This document shows positions 43,510 to 54,876 of a stretch of 64,000 nt of DNA, one piece after another. The stretch is from Tethya wilhelma (lineage: Eukaryota; Porifera; Demospongiae; Tethyida; Tethyidae): NCBI GenBank assembly GCA_964030475.1, contig CAXIPT010000010.1:1389824-1453823 (forward strand), in the 5' to 3' direction. Numbering within the stretch: position 1 is the first letter of the stretch; each line of letters opens with the position of its first letter. The notes beneath the pieces are model-generated. The model ran no database searches. It saw nothing but the letters and a program-made list of their open reading frames with translations, and had not been told where the DNA came from. The translations under genes were made by a program, and so were the position numbers.

Positions 43510-44595
43510 ACACATACAGTCGTCTAGCACCTCATCCATAAGTTTTTCCATCACCTCCCTAACCAACTCCCACCCTCCAACAACACAACAACAACCACAT
43601 TCAACTTCAACCTCAGCAACCAACCCCGTACTCCATCCGACAGTCATACCCGTCTTACCGGCTTCGGTAACCAGTAAAACTACTCTCCCGAACCCGTCAC
43701 CTTTGAACTTTGCACCTTCGGCTGGTAGCACGTCAATCAGCAATAGTACGGTGCCTGTCGTTACTTTCCCAACGGTCACGCCCATTCAGACCGTGTCTCC
43801 CGTTACTATAGCAACCAAGGACGGAGTACCATCCTCAACTCTGTCGGCTTCGTCGACAAGTGCCTTTCAAAGTCTCATCCCAATATCGCAGCATTTGCTA
43901 AACCAACAAGTAGCTTTCCAGCAACAGCAACAGCAATCGCAAAAAGTTCAACTTCAAAACGTAACTGCTGCAACTTTATCAAATTCTATCCAACGAAAGA
44001 GCGTCACTAATTCCCCCCTGACTGCATCCTCCGCTTCCACCCTCTCGTCACTTCAAACCACACCCCCTCCGAGTCACGTGATTGCCGTCACGGCATCGAC
44101 CGGTCTTCCGACGGTCGCCACGACCGCTGGTTTAGCCTCGATTGGACAACTGAGCGGAGGAGGGGCAGGATTACAAATTCAAGTACCGAGCGTCACTCAA
44201 CCGGGTAGCGTACAGATTATTGATTTGACGAAAAAGTACACAGTATCAGCTGGTTGCGATACCAGTGTGGGGAGCGATACGACCAGTGCTGTGCACAACG
44301 GGAGCATTGCTACGATCGTGAGCGTTCCAAACGTGATGGCGGCCGGCTCTCAAGGTGCTCTCGGAGGAGGTAGTGTGAGTTCACCGGCCGGGTTGAAGAA
44401 TGTCACTACTCTTGGTGCTGCTGGTGGTATTGTGACTAGCTCTGTTCAGAGTCCACTTAGAGGTAAAGGTTTATAGCTTTGCAATAAAGTTTCAGCTATG
44501 AGTCTATTGTAGACATGTTTGTTTTTTGTTTGTTTGTGGTTTATTTGTGTGTTTTGTTGTTTTTAATGAATCATGCTGGAGCTGTATTATTAGCC

Positions 44596-44648
<53 letters not shown>

Positions 44649-45890
44649 GCTACTGTGGCTCCACCTATCACTCCGACATTGCTGACTCAGCAGACGGCAG
44701 TTGCTGGAGGGGCTTCCCCTTCATTAATGCCTGTAATTGATCCACAGTTACTAACAGGTACAATGTATGTGCTGGTTTCACTCACAGACACACATTCAGT
44801 GTCACTTATACTGTCAACCTCACATTTTCCTAACCCACATCCTCGTACTATCATACCCTCTCACTTTCACACCCTCACACCCTCTCATCCTCACACCATC
44901 ACACCTTCACACTCTCACAGGTACAACAGCGGCAGCAACTGCCGGTAGCAATCCCATCGTCATCCTACCACCCCAGCCCAACATCATGCAGCCTCAACCA
45001 TACATCCTCCTCAACCCCACGGACCTCTCAAGCCTCCAACAACTTCAACTCCAACAGCAGGCCAATGCCTCAAACCTACTAGCTGCCTCGGGACTGGTGA
45101 ATCCTAGCATAGCTGCAGCAGCCACTGCTGGGACTAGTATCATCCCTAACCCGGCTGGAGGGTACCTGTTGCTGTCTCCTGGAGCTGGGACAAGCTTTAC
45201 GATGCCTTACGTGAATGTGGCACCAACCACCACTGCTCATCATGGTGAGTGTAGTATATATCTGCATGATGGTTGAAAGATGCATCATGCTAGTTTTGGA
45301 AGATTTATAATAATGCTACAAATCCCTTTCCAAACATAGTTCACAGAAGTATTCATAGCTAGTTGTTTAGAATGTGTGTGTACTCACGCACTAGTACATG
45401 TAGGTTTAATAAGTACCCTGAAGCTCTTATGATAAACTTTCACCAATTTAGTTAGTTTTCCATGGCTCATGTTATTCTAAATAATGCACACCAAACTCTC
45501 TCACCCCCTCCAGGTAATGTCACAGTAGGTGGTTCCACCAGTTCTCCCATTGCCACTACTCCTGGTCCAGTATCATTACCAAGTGGAGCCATAACAACAG
45601 GCCACGTGGTCAACAAACAACCCAACTCAATAACCAGCCCATCCCACGTCAATACAAGTCCCAAGAAATCAGTCAATCCTCTTACCATCAAGCGAAACAG
45701 TTCGACAGACATTTCGCCAACTTTAGCCACAGCGTCGGCAGACCAGAACGATGTCATGAATATGACACCAGCATCCGTCGAAGATCACTTTGCTAAAGCT
45801 CTCGGGGAGCAATGGTCGCAGCTGAAGAACTATAGCAACCATCCACAGACTGTTTCTGCAGCTACAGCTCAGAATACTGTGGCTTCATAG
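35293..45890 (+). CDS. VGLL4-like TEAD cofactor with two distant TONDU motifs (8 exons)
   Basis: Exons 35293-35411, 42027-42094, 42215-42357, 42745-42927, 43520-44462, 44650-44757, 44921-45244 and 45514-45890 join in phase (2, 1, 0, 0, 1, 1, 1) to 754 residues. Vestigial-like 4 proteins (fly Tgi) bind TEAD/Scalloped through two TONDU motifs and oppose YAP in Hippo signalling in the nucleus. The first motif, DEIEEHFQRSLA, is at ~63-74 and the second, VEDHFAKALGEQW, at ~718-730 near the C-terminus; they match the human VEEHFRRSLG and VDDHFAKALG pair in order. The N-terminus (SFRKRPLEQSNSDCGD) resembles the basic-acidic N-terminal patch of VGLL4. About 640 residues of Ser/Thr/Pro/Gln/Ala-rich sequence separate the motifs, against roughly 20 in vertebrates. 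Intron 1 is 6.6 kb. Poly(A) signal AATAAA at 46420-46425. Confidence 0.85.
36831..36983 (-). CDS. Possible terminal exon on the opposite strand
   Basis: After a taaacag acceptor at 36984 the minus strand reads 50 codons to a stop in phase 0, starting ISSENLRFHIKLQIGDV and ending KDERKSNDA. The composition (charged, Lys/Glu-rich) looks protein-like, and CT-rich DNA on the plus strand could also produce it by chance. No matching upstream exon was found. I do not recognise the product. Confidence 0.25.
   Translation of the reverse strand: MSSENLRFHIKLQIGDVTLKSEPKVIQKRKEMRLKANTEDEKDERKSNDA
38800..39285. repeat. Degenerate tandem repeat, roughly four copies of ~125 bp
   Basis: The phrases attgtggct, tttctctctctg, gtttttcattttcgtg, ttgatgactagcaactg and atgggtcacttttt recur in the same order with drift. 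A contig join (N at 38959) falls inside a CT tract of the array, so copy number is uncertain. Confidence 0.65.
43018..43262. repeat. 18-bp minisatellite in a VGLL4-like intron
   Basis: About 13 near-identical copies of gctaccagctatagccat, with one position alternating c/t and three partial-unit insertions near 43165-43220. Because the unit is a multiple of three it stays open on both strands (MLPAIA on plus, MAIAGS on minus), which explains the two spurious open frames over it. It lies between exons 4 and 5. Confidence 0.9.
43409..43517. repeat. (CA)n microsatellite with contig join
   Basis: Nearly pure CA, with N at 43475, ending at the acatacag acceptor of exon 5 of the VGLL4-like gene. 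Similar CA/CT tracts sit directly before exons 2 (about 41980-42020), 3 (about 42108-42208) and 6 ((CT)n at about 44598-44645), so they serve as the polypyrimidine or near-acceptor sequence of those introns. Confidence 0.85.
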
Positions 45891-46713
45891 CTTCGTGGTA
45901 GCAGTAGCTTTGTTTACTTCTTTCTTTCAATTTCTGAAATGAATTGAAGTGACTGTGTGTGTATTTTCTACATTGATATCACTCGGTGTTTTCTTATTCA
46001 TCTCATCGATATTCAGTTCAGTACGTATGTGTGTATATGGTTTACCTACAAAACCACTTTTTACTTTAATCATGTCTGATTCAATTTGCATTCAAATTCA
46101 TTATAGTTAATTTTCACTGCTTTATCTCAGCTATTATCAGCTTAGTTTTGTTTGCACGCGTTCTTTGGTCATTATTTTTTTTGAAGCACTTATAAAGATA
46201 CTCTCATTCTATGTTGTTATTATCCCCTCTTTCACTTTCAATCCTTTGTTGTTGTTGTTTACCTATACTAGTGTTTAAAAGTTCTCATTTTCATTCATTC
46301 ATTCATGGGTGTACAATGTGTATGTACGTTTCTTATGCTGTAGCTTAATCACACTTGATTGCAGGTCAAAAATTTTTTCCTATTATGTATTTTTTTTCTT
46401 GAGTGTATGAATTCAATTAAATAAATTTTTTGCTAATGGAACATTTTGGTTCACGTGGCATGACTGCATGATAATAGTACACCATATTATTATAGTATTT
46501 TAATGCATGATATCGATGTATATACATATCATAAAAAATACAACTTAATTTACAGTCACGTGAAAAAATTATAATGCATGACAAAATTTAATTTTAATTT
46601 GTGCATAATTATAATAATAATTGTTATAAATATAAACTAAGTCTTAAATTTCATTATAACTATCATTGTACTTATATATATATACAAGCCAAACATATGA
46701 CATTGTATATACC
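45891..46713. other. Convergent 3' region of the VGLL4-like and ZU5-death genes
   Basis: It contains the 3' untranslated region of the VGLL4-like gene with AATAAA at 46420-46425. Beyond that is AT-rich spacer up to the stop codon of the minus-strand gene at 46714. No other gene is visible. Confidence 0.6.
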
Positions 46714-49249
46714 CTACACAGGGATGTGCTGAGGACAGTACATTTCTCGTATGCTCTCTGCCAACTTCCTTTCTCCCACCACCTCTCCACTCAGAGCATC
46801 AACAAGACCTTCCCACGTTGGTCTAGGATCCACCATCTTCAGCCACGCTACTAGCATCTCACGAAAACAGTCACGAATGTCTTGATTGTTGAGGGCTATC
46901 CCATCGAGGGTGTATGTCGGCAGGTCTAGTTCAATGCCAAGGTCTTTCCACTTTGGGTGAGCAGAATAGGTGGTTTTACGGACAACTTTTAAGTCGCCAG
47001 AGGACAACTCATGTTTAGCTGCACACTACCATAAACATGACTGTGAATCAATATCATCAATACAGCGTGACAGAATTATAAGTATATTTACTCTTTTTTT
47101 CTTTGACTGAGTTGGCTTCTCTTCTGGGTCAGGGTCACTGGTATCACAGAATTCCTGAAAATTTGGATCCACCAGCAAACATTTCGTGGCTGTACGAATC
47201 ATAAAATTGAGAATAATAATCATTGTATTATAATTATCATGAATGAATGTTTAGCTCTCAATATGTATGCTGTACGTGTGTTATATCTATAGTGTATAAA
47301 CCTTTAGGTAAAAAACGTTCGACACTAATATCCTTTCCACTCCTTGACTTGCAGCCTTGAAAAGAGAGCTTGAATAATGATCTCTTGTTCCTGTAGCTGG
47401 TCCTGTCCATGCTGACCTCCAGCTTGATTCTCGGAGGATAGATTCCAGTCCTGTGCTGAACCTTCATTTCCTCAACATTCAACTCCCACTTCCAGAAATC
47501 AATTTCAGACAGTGAAATCTATATAAATCAATAAGAATCACATCAACTTAGCTAGACCATAATTTAACACAATAGTCCTATGCCATTGCAAGACCTGTAT
47601 GAATCAGCCATGCATGCCCTGGCTGTCAGCATCTATGATATAGGATATGTCTACCTGGCCATGATGGGGTTCCATTGCTACATCAAAACCAGATGGTTTA
47701 CATACAACCACACTGGGTTCTTGTTCAACAGATTCTGACTCTTTGAATTGAAACCAGTGATAGGAGATAGAATACCCTTTGTCTTCAGAGTATTGCTCCT
47801 TTAGAACCTGACAGTGTGTAATAATAATTATAAAATCCATCTTAGACGATATGTGCACGTGTTACTCAGAAATCAATCATAAACATCACGGCAATCGTAT
47901 GCATCACTCATAATAGTTAGTCAAGCTTACCTCAAAACATGTCTCCAGAAGGAATGTTGCACAGACATGGACTGAGTGAAGGGAGTGAGAAACTGGTCGT
48001 TCGACAACAGAAAGACAGTATCCAGACCGAAGGGCTACTTCACGTGTCTTGTTAGCCTCGATGCACATGTAACAGCAATGCTTGGTGGTGATGTATCCAG
48101 AGTCTCCATCAAAGTGTTGCTCCTCTTCAGCACATGGCTCAAACATGAAGAATCGCTGGGCATCAGGAGATGTCTGGACGTTATGATGATTGGCCTTGGT
48201 AAACCTCACTCCATACTTATCAATCTCATCCTCTTGAAGATCAACAAGGCAATGGGGTAGATTGATCCTAATTGGCTTTTGAAGATTGATTTCTTCATTT
48301 ATACACAGCCACAAAATTGGTGAGATAGGTTGATGGTGGTTATGAAACTTGAAACAGCCATAAAGAGCAACTCCAACTTCAAACTGGACCCTCTCTCCCT
48401 CAACAACAGTGTCTTTGTCAATCTTCACTGATATCCCATGTTCATCAAGATAGAACATCTTTCCTTCAACACCACATTCAAAAGTTCGCACTTTCTCAAT
48501 AAAATGAGTAGTTGCTACTACAGCTGCCGTATGTCTTGGTGAAGTAGGGTGTCGGTCACTCCAGGACCTGGTGGACGGCTCAGCGAATACTGGGGCCTGA
48601 TATCTATCAAAAAATATTTTCCAAACAAATTACACTGATTGAAAACTCGCTATAATATTATATAATGTAAGAATGCAACTGCTCCATGTGATGAATATTC
48701 ACCTGTACCATGAAAGTTTTAACTTATATGTAACAGGAGTATAACAATAATTATAAAACTTTGTTAGATTGGCTTCTTAAAATAGATTTTCATGGGAGAA
48801 CTCTATTCTATTAGGTATTGTGGTCCAAAACTGATTAATAATAATCTAGTTTTCATCTTGCTTGATAGTTTCTCACCATGAATGATCAGTTGCATGCCTA
48901 TTCCTCTCCCAGCATAAAAATATTTTGCACATGTTTGTACTCTCCTTTACTCAAAGTTTTGGGGGAAAAAAACTCTACCTCATAAATAACTTACTCCAAA
49001 GAAGTCTGATGATAATGGTATTATAGCATCCACAAGTCACCATGCAGTCGTGGGCAAACACATGAATCAGAGAGAAAAAAATATACGATTAACAAACATT
49101 CATTGACATTCTAAAATACTAGGTATCATTAAGGTTATAGATATCAAGTCATAATGCAGATTGAGATTAACAATTGGGAGATATACGTAAAAGAAATAAG
49201 GCAAGCATGCAATCACAATACAAATCTGCATATAGCTTACGGTGGCCAT
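46714..49249 (-). CDS. ZU5 and death-domain protein
   Basis: Exons, 5' to 3': 49241-49249, 48995-49005, 47931-48603, 47655-47807, 47302-47518, 47092-47189 and 46714-47025, phases closing to 490 residues. The last five exons are well supported; the two tiny first exons (9 and 11 bp) are inferred from splice signals and phase and start with ATGGCCACC. Residues ~55-190 resemble a ZU5 domain (hydrophobic strands, the PISPILWLCINE block, then KPIRINLPHCLVD). A middle region of ~150 residues follows, then a Lys/Glu linker. The C-terminal ~90 residues are a death domain (WKDLGIELDL, CFREMLVAWLKM, TWEGLVDALSG, LAESIREMY). ZU5-death architecture occurs in UNC5, PIDD and ankyrins and is expanded in sponges and cnidarians. 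Its role as an adaptor in death or immune signalling is inferred. No membrane segment is seen, so it is cytosolic. Confidence 0.82.
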
Positions 49250-49811
49250 CTGTTTGAATCAAACAGAATACCAGTTAAACACTCAACAGACATAAAATAG
49301 GGATCAGATGGATTATCATACGTACGGTAGTACGTATAGTAGGAATGGGCCGAATGTCCCATAGACACAATACAAAATGTTTATGATCATAAAAATCTAG
49401 CAAAACAAAATTAAACCTTCAAACTTGCTCAGAGGCTCTCACTGACATATTATCAATTGCCTGCAAGGCCTAAAACTCACAAAAACTTTCCTCGGCACTC
49501 GTAGAGAGCGCTAGTTGGAAGCCACCATAGTGCCATTTTTGTTCTGCTAACGTACTTACTTACTTACTTACGTACTTCCTAACTGACTTACTTGAAAAGG
49601 ATTTCCAGAGAACCAGAATGTGTTGAGCCAACTTTGACAGCACAAAGTAAGTTCTTTTCATAGGTACTACATTCCTTGATACTCGTTTTCATCACAAATA
49701 AGCCTAAACAAAAACTAGAAAGGTTTGAAACTTAGTGTATAAATTCATGTACTACAATTCAGCCATCTTTGTAGGTAGAGTTCAGAGGTCATTATCCACG
49801 TGGCATTATTA

Positions 49812-49823
49812 TGCGCATGCGCA
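49812..49823 (-). promoter_or_regulatory. NRF-1 palindrome upstream of the ZU5-death gene
   Basis: TGCGCATGCGCA is a perfect match to YGCGCAYGCGCR, with CACGTG (an E-box) about 20 bp away at about 49796. It sits ~560 bp upstream of the proposed start exon at 49249. The same bases recur at 51040-51051 in the duplicated contig end. Confidence 0.5.
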
Positions 49824-49934
49824 TTACTCATTAGCCTCTTCCAGCATTATGAAGTGTCTACTACTCAAGCTTTTTGTATAGACTAGTCAGTCTCTGGTAG
49901 TCTCCCCACTGTAGTGTTGAAAAAAGTGAATGAA

Positions 49935-50336
49935 CAAGTAGTAAAAATTTCAAAAAAATTAGTAGTGTAGGAATGGGCAGTGCAGTAAAAAGTAGTGGAA
50001 CAAGGCGTGTCTCAATTTCGGCACATGACTACTTCATTTTTTTATACCCAACTCTTGGCTGGCAGCCCAGTTACCTGTTTGCTATAGTTTGCTCCACTGC
50101 TTAGCCTACTAATCATAGTAGAAATTTGAACCAATGCAATAAGCTATGCATAATGCATGGCACTATATATAGTACTAATCATTGTATTTATGACACTTAT
50201 AGGATCCTTACAAGGCATCAAGAATTAATAAAAATGAAGTAGTCATGTGCCGAAATTGAGACACGCCTTGTTCCACTACTTTTTACTGCACTGCCCATTC
50301 CTACACTACTAATTTTTTTGAAATTTTTACTACTTG
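49935..50336. mobile_element. 402-bp MITE with ~107-bp terminal inverted repeats
   Basis: The left arm (caagtagtaaaaatttc..., 49935 to about 50041) and right arm (about 50229-50336) are complementary over about 107 bp with few or no mismatches. The centre of ~190 bp is AT-rich with no open frame. There is no transposase and no clear target duplication. A second identical copy at 51163-51564 is part of the duplicated contig end and probably not a second insertion. Confidence 0.8.
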
Positions 50337-52240
50337 TATATATATAATCAACACATGAATTCTGACAATTTACCTCCTAATGTAATCACCATGCGCCCAC
50401 GAGTAAAGAAATTTAACACAGGCACATAAAAATAAAATAAAATTTAAAAAACAGAGATCAGATTAAATTTAGTAATCAAGACTCAATTCAGATAGCTTAC
50501 CGGCTGATTGGATCCAAACACACAGGCATGTTAATAATGAAAAAAATAATAATAGAGATCAGATTAAGGCTAGCAATCAAGACAGCATTCACTTCGTTAA
50601 CATAGCTTACCATCTGATTGAATCAAAAACAGAAACGTCAACAATCAATATTCATGAGTTCAGCAGACATAAAATGAGAAAATATATAGGGATCAGATTA
50701 AAGTTTTAGCGATTTAAGATGTAACCTACAATGTCATACCGATTGAATCACCATATAGCCAGAAATATTGACAAAGATTTTAATTTGACGATTTGACTGT
50801 CAAATTTAAATCCGCCAATATTTTAGACACAGTATATCAATGTATTGTGCGCACGATACGCACGCGCAAATCGTCAAATTTAAATTCGTCAATACTTTTA
50901 CTTTACATTCTGCGGGCGAACCGTCAAATTNCTAAACAAAAACTAGAAAGGTTTGAAACTTAGTGTATAAATTCATGTACTACAATTCAGCCATCTTTGT
51001 AGGTAGAGTTCAGAGGTCATTATCCACGTGGCATTATTATGCGCATGCGCATTACTCATTAGCCTCTTCCAGCATTATGAAGTGTCTACTACTCAAGCTT
51101 TTTGTATAGACTAGTCAGTCTCTGGTAGTCTCCCCACTGTAGTGTTGAAAAAAGTGAATGAACAAGTAGTAAAAATTTCAAAAAAATTAGTAGTGTAGGA
51201 ATGGGCAGTGCAGTAAAAAGTAGTGGAACAAGGCGTGTCTCAATTTCGGCACATGACTACTTCATTTTTTTATACCCAACTCTTGGCTGGCAGCCCAGTT
51301 ACCTGTTTGCTATAGTTTGCTCCACTGCTTAGCCTACTAATCATAGTAGAAATTTGAACCAATGCAATAAGCTATGCATAATGCATGGCACTATATATAG
51401 TACTAATCATTGTATTTATGACACTTATAGGATCCTTACAAGGCATCAAGAATTAATAAAAATGAAGTAGTCATGTGCCGAAATTGAGACACGCCTTGTT
51501 CCACTACTTTTTACTGCACTGCCCATTCCTACACTACTAATTTTTTTGAAATTTTTACTACTTGTATATATATAATCAACACATGAATTCTGACAATTTA
51601 CCTCCTAATGTAATCACCATGCGCCCACGAGTAAAGAAATTTAACACAGGCACATAAAAATAAAATAAAATTTAAAAAACAGAGATCAGATTAAATTTAG
51701 TAATCAAGACTCAATTCAGATAGCTTACCGGCTGATTGGATCCAAACACACAGGCATGTTAATAATGAAAAAAATAATAATAGAGATCAGATTAAGGCTA
51801 GCAATCAAGACAGCATTCACTTCGTTAACATAGCTTACCATCTGATTGAATCAAAAACAGAAACGTCAACAATCAATATTCATGAGTTCAGCAGACATAA
51901 AATGAGAAAATATATAGGGATCAGATTAAAGTTTTAGCGATTTAAGATGTAACCTACAATGTCATACCGATTGAATCACCATATAGCCAGAAATATTGAC
52001 AAAGATTTTAATTTGACGATTTGACTGTCAAATTTAAATCCGCCAATATTTTAGACACAGTATATCAATGTATTGTGCGCACGATACGCACGCGCAAATC
52101 GTCAAATTTAAATTCGTCAATACTTTTACTTTACATTCTGCGGGCGAACCGTCAAATTTCTTGACGGTCAATATTTCCAGCTATACAATAGCAATCAGAT
52201 TAAACGTTTGGTAATCAAGAGATGATTTCTGATAAATTAC

Positions 52241-53739
52241 CACCTAATGTAATCACCATGCATCCAGAAGTCAAGGGTCACAGGCACATAATGAAAAAAA
52301 TAGAGATCAGATTGAGGTTAGTAATCAAGACTCAATTCAGTTAGCTTACCGGCTGATTGGATCCAAACACACAGGTACATAATGAAAAAAATAGAGATCA
52401 GATTCAGGTAAGTAATCAAGACTCAATTCAGATAGCTTACCACCTGCCAGATTAGATTCAAACACACAGGCACATAATGAAAAAGAAATAGAGATCAAAT
52501 TAAGGTTCAGAATCAAGACTCAATTCAGATAGCTTACCCGCTGATTGGATCCAAACACACAGGGACATAATGAAAAAAAATAGAAATCAGATTAAGGTTA
52601 GTAATCAAGACTCAATTCAAAAAGCTTACCCGCTGATTGGATCCAACACACAGGAACATAATGAAAAAAAAATAGAAATCAGATTAAGGTTAGTAATCAA
52701 GACTCAATTCAGATAACTTACAGACTGATTGAATCCAAACACACAGACATATAATGAAAAAAATAAAGATCAGATTAAGGTTAGTAATCAAGAGTCAATT
52801 TAGATGGCTTACCATCTGATTGGATCCAAACACACAGGCACATAATGAAAAAAAATAGAAATCAGATTGAGGTTAGTAATCAAGACTCAATTCAGATAAC
52901 TTACCGACTAATTGGATCCAAACACACAGGCACATAATGAAAAAAAATAGAGATCAGATTGAGGTTAGTAATCAAGACTCAATTGAGATAACTTACCGAC
53001 TAATTGGATCCAAATACACAGGCACATAATGAAAAAAATAGAGATCAGATTAAAGTGAGTAATCAAGACTCAATTCAGTTAGCTTACCGGCTGATTGGAT
53101 CCAAACACACAGGCACATAATGAAAAAGAAATAGAGATCAAATTAAGGTTCAGAATCAAGACTCAATTCAGATAGCTTACCCGCTGATTGGATCCAAACA
53201 CACAGGGACATAATGAAAAAAAATAGAAATCAGATTAAGGTTAGTAATCAAGACTCAACTCAGAAAGCTTACCCGCTGATTGGATCCAAACACACAGGCA
53301 CATAATGAAAAATAGATATCAGATTGAGGTTAGTAATCAAGACTCAAATCAGATAGCTTACCTGCTGATTGGATCCAAACACACAGGCACATAATGAAAA
53401 AAAAAAATAGAGATCAGATTAAGGTTAGTAATCAAGACTCAATTCAGATAGCTTACTGACTGATTGAATCCAAACACACAGGCACATAATAATAAAAATA
53501 AAGACCAGATTAAAGTTAGTAATCAAGAGTCAATTTAGATGGCTTACCATCTGATTGGATCCAAACACACAGGCACATAATGAAAAAAATAGAGACCAGA
53601 TTAAAGTTAGTAATCAAGATTCAATTCAGATGGCTTACCATCTGATTGGATCCAAACACACAAGCACATAATGAAAAAAATAAAAAATAGAGATCAGATT
53701 AAGGCTAGTAATCAAGACTCAATTCAGATACCTTACCCG
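52241..53739 (-). repeat. Tandem array of ~92-bp units resembling intron plus 3-nt microexon
   Basis: Seventeen units at a period of 89-98 bp (one spacing is 109). Read on the minus strand, most units carry TACTAAC (the canonical branch-point string), then a T-rich tract, then ggatccaatCAG, three variable bases, and GTAAGC/T. The triplets from 53739 down to 52241 are CGG, ATG, ATG, TCA, CAG, CGG, CGG, CCG, TCG, TCG, ATG, TCT, CGG, CGG, GTG, CCG, GTG. One unit (52441) has changed upstream sequence but keeps CAG-GTG-GTAAGC. More distant units are at 50374, 50501 and 50611. The same layout, with nine bases (ATGGCCACC), forms the proposed start exon of the ZU5-death gene on the same strand. Confidence 0.85.
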
Positions 53740-54657
53740 CTGATTTGATCCAAACACACAAGCACATAATGGAAAAAAAAATAGAGATCAGATTAAGGTT
53801 AGAGTGTAATTGCCATACATCCAGAAGTCAAGAATCACAGGCACCAAGAGTATATTGCAGGCACATAATGAAAAAATAAAGATCTGATCAAGCATACAAG
53901 TGCATGAATTTAGAATTATTAATTTTTTTAAGCTCTTTATTATAAAGTTGCAAACATACAAAACATACAAAAATAAAAAAAAAACAAACATACAAAAATA
54001 GTATTAGTAATCCTGGGCTCTGAGTCCTATTATTCTACTATTAAGAGTCATATCGTAATTTGACTAATATTCACAGTGGGGAAATTTTCGTACGCGTCAC
54101 TGTGTGCAAAAATTAAACACTCGAAATTTTGACGACCCATTACCAATATTAATGCGGGCGCTACGCATGTACGAAAATTAAATACACGAAATTTTAACGT
54201 ACGGAATATTTCCAACGCGAAATTATCTCAGACTACGGTATATCCCCAGCTAATGAGTTTGAACAGAAAAATTAATCATAAGCATGATTGAGGTATACAA
54301 GCATGCTTGATATAACAGCTAAAGCAGAGGCAGATTCAGGATTTTAGAATTGAGTATGCATATTTTTGTTGTTGTTCAGCCAAGGTTCACAATGGTGGAT
54401 TTTGCGCATGCACTTTGCGTATTTTAATTAGTACCCTATATAGCTAGTGTGTTAGAAATTAAAAAAAATTAATATGCAACCAACCCGGCGGCGTTTGAAA
54501 CAATTGCCCATGATCAAGTCAGTTTAGAGCATCACAAGTTAAATTCTGGTCAATCCACAAGCTGCAAGTGTGTATGACATTATACATTGCTTAAACATGA
54601 TATCTGCAGTCATGATTTATAAATAAGAATGTATATAAGTACGTGATTGGTTGATTG
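53740..54657. other. Repeat-array edge and AT-rich intergenic DNA
   Basis: Includes a decayed array unit up to about 53890, an A-rich tract (about 53950-54000), and at about 54070-54220 a patch with gaaattttcgt and cgaaattttaacg strings that recur elsewhere (for example 42960-43005). No gene seen. Confidence 0.5.
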
Positions 54658-54725
54658 CTAGCCTCGTCCCCAGGCTCCCCTTTGCGTGAGTGAAAGGTCA
54701 AAGGGGAGCCTGGGGACGAGGCTAG
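54658..54725. mobile_element. 68-bp perfect foldback element with flanking duplication
   Basis: A 26-bp arm (ctagcctcgtccccaggctc...) and its exact complement flank a 16-base loop. The string gttgattgcta occurs at both borders, consistent with a target-site duplication of about 8-10 bp. No coding capacity. Confidence 0.75.
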
Positions 54726-54876
54726 TTGATTGCTACTGGTACTTCCTGCATCCCATACCCATCCAAGTGCTGATTGGATTGCTGCTCAAAGTTGCGAGCT
54801 TTTGCGGGCAGGAAGAATTGCGTCATAATTGTGTCGTTTAACATCACCACAAACCTCAACCGGAAGTATAGAATGA

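Larger units (their letters stand above)
49704..52158. repeat. 1,227-bp direct duplication around an N: probable unmerged contig overlap
   Basis: 49704-50930 and 50932-52158 appear identical base for base by eye and are separated only by N at 50931. Both start ctaaacaaaaactagaaagg and end gcgaaccgtcaaatt. An exact duplication abutting a gap is best explained as overlapping contig ends that were not merged. Confidence 0.85.

Noticed and set aside
51163..51564. A second insertion of the 402-bp MITE
   Set aside because: It is part of the exact 1,227-bp duplication around the N at 50931.
52241..53739. CRISPR array
   Set aside because: Regular ~92-bp units with only a three-base variable part do not form repeat-spacer structure, and the genome is eukaryotic.
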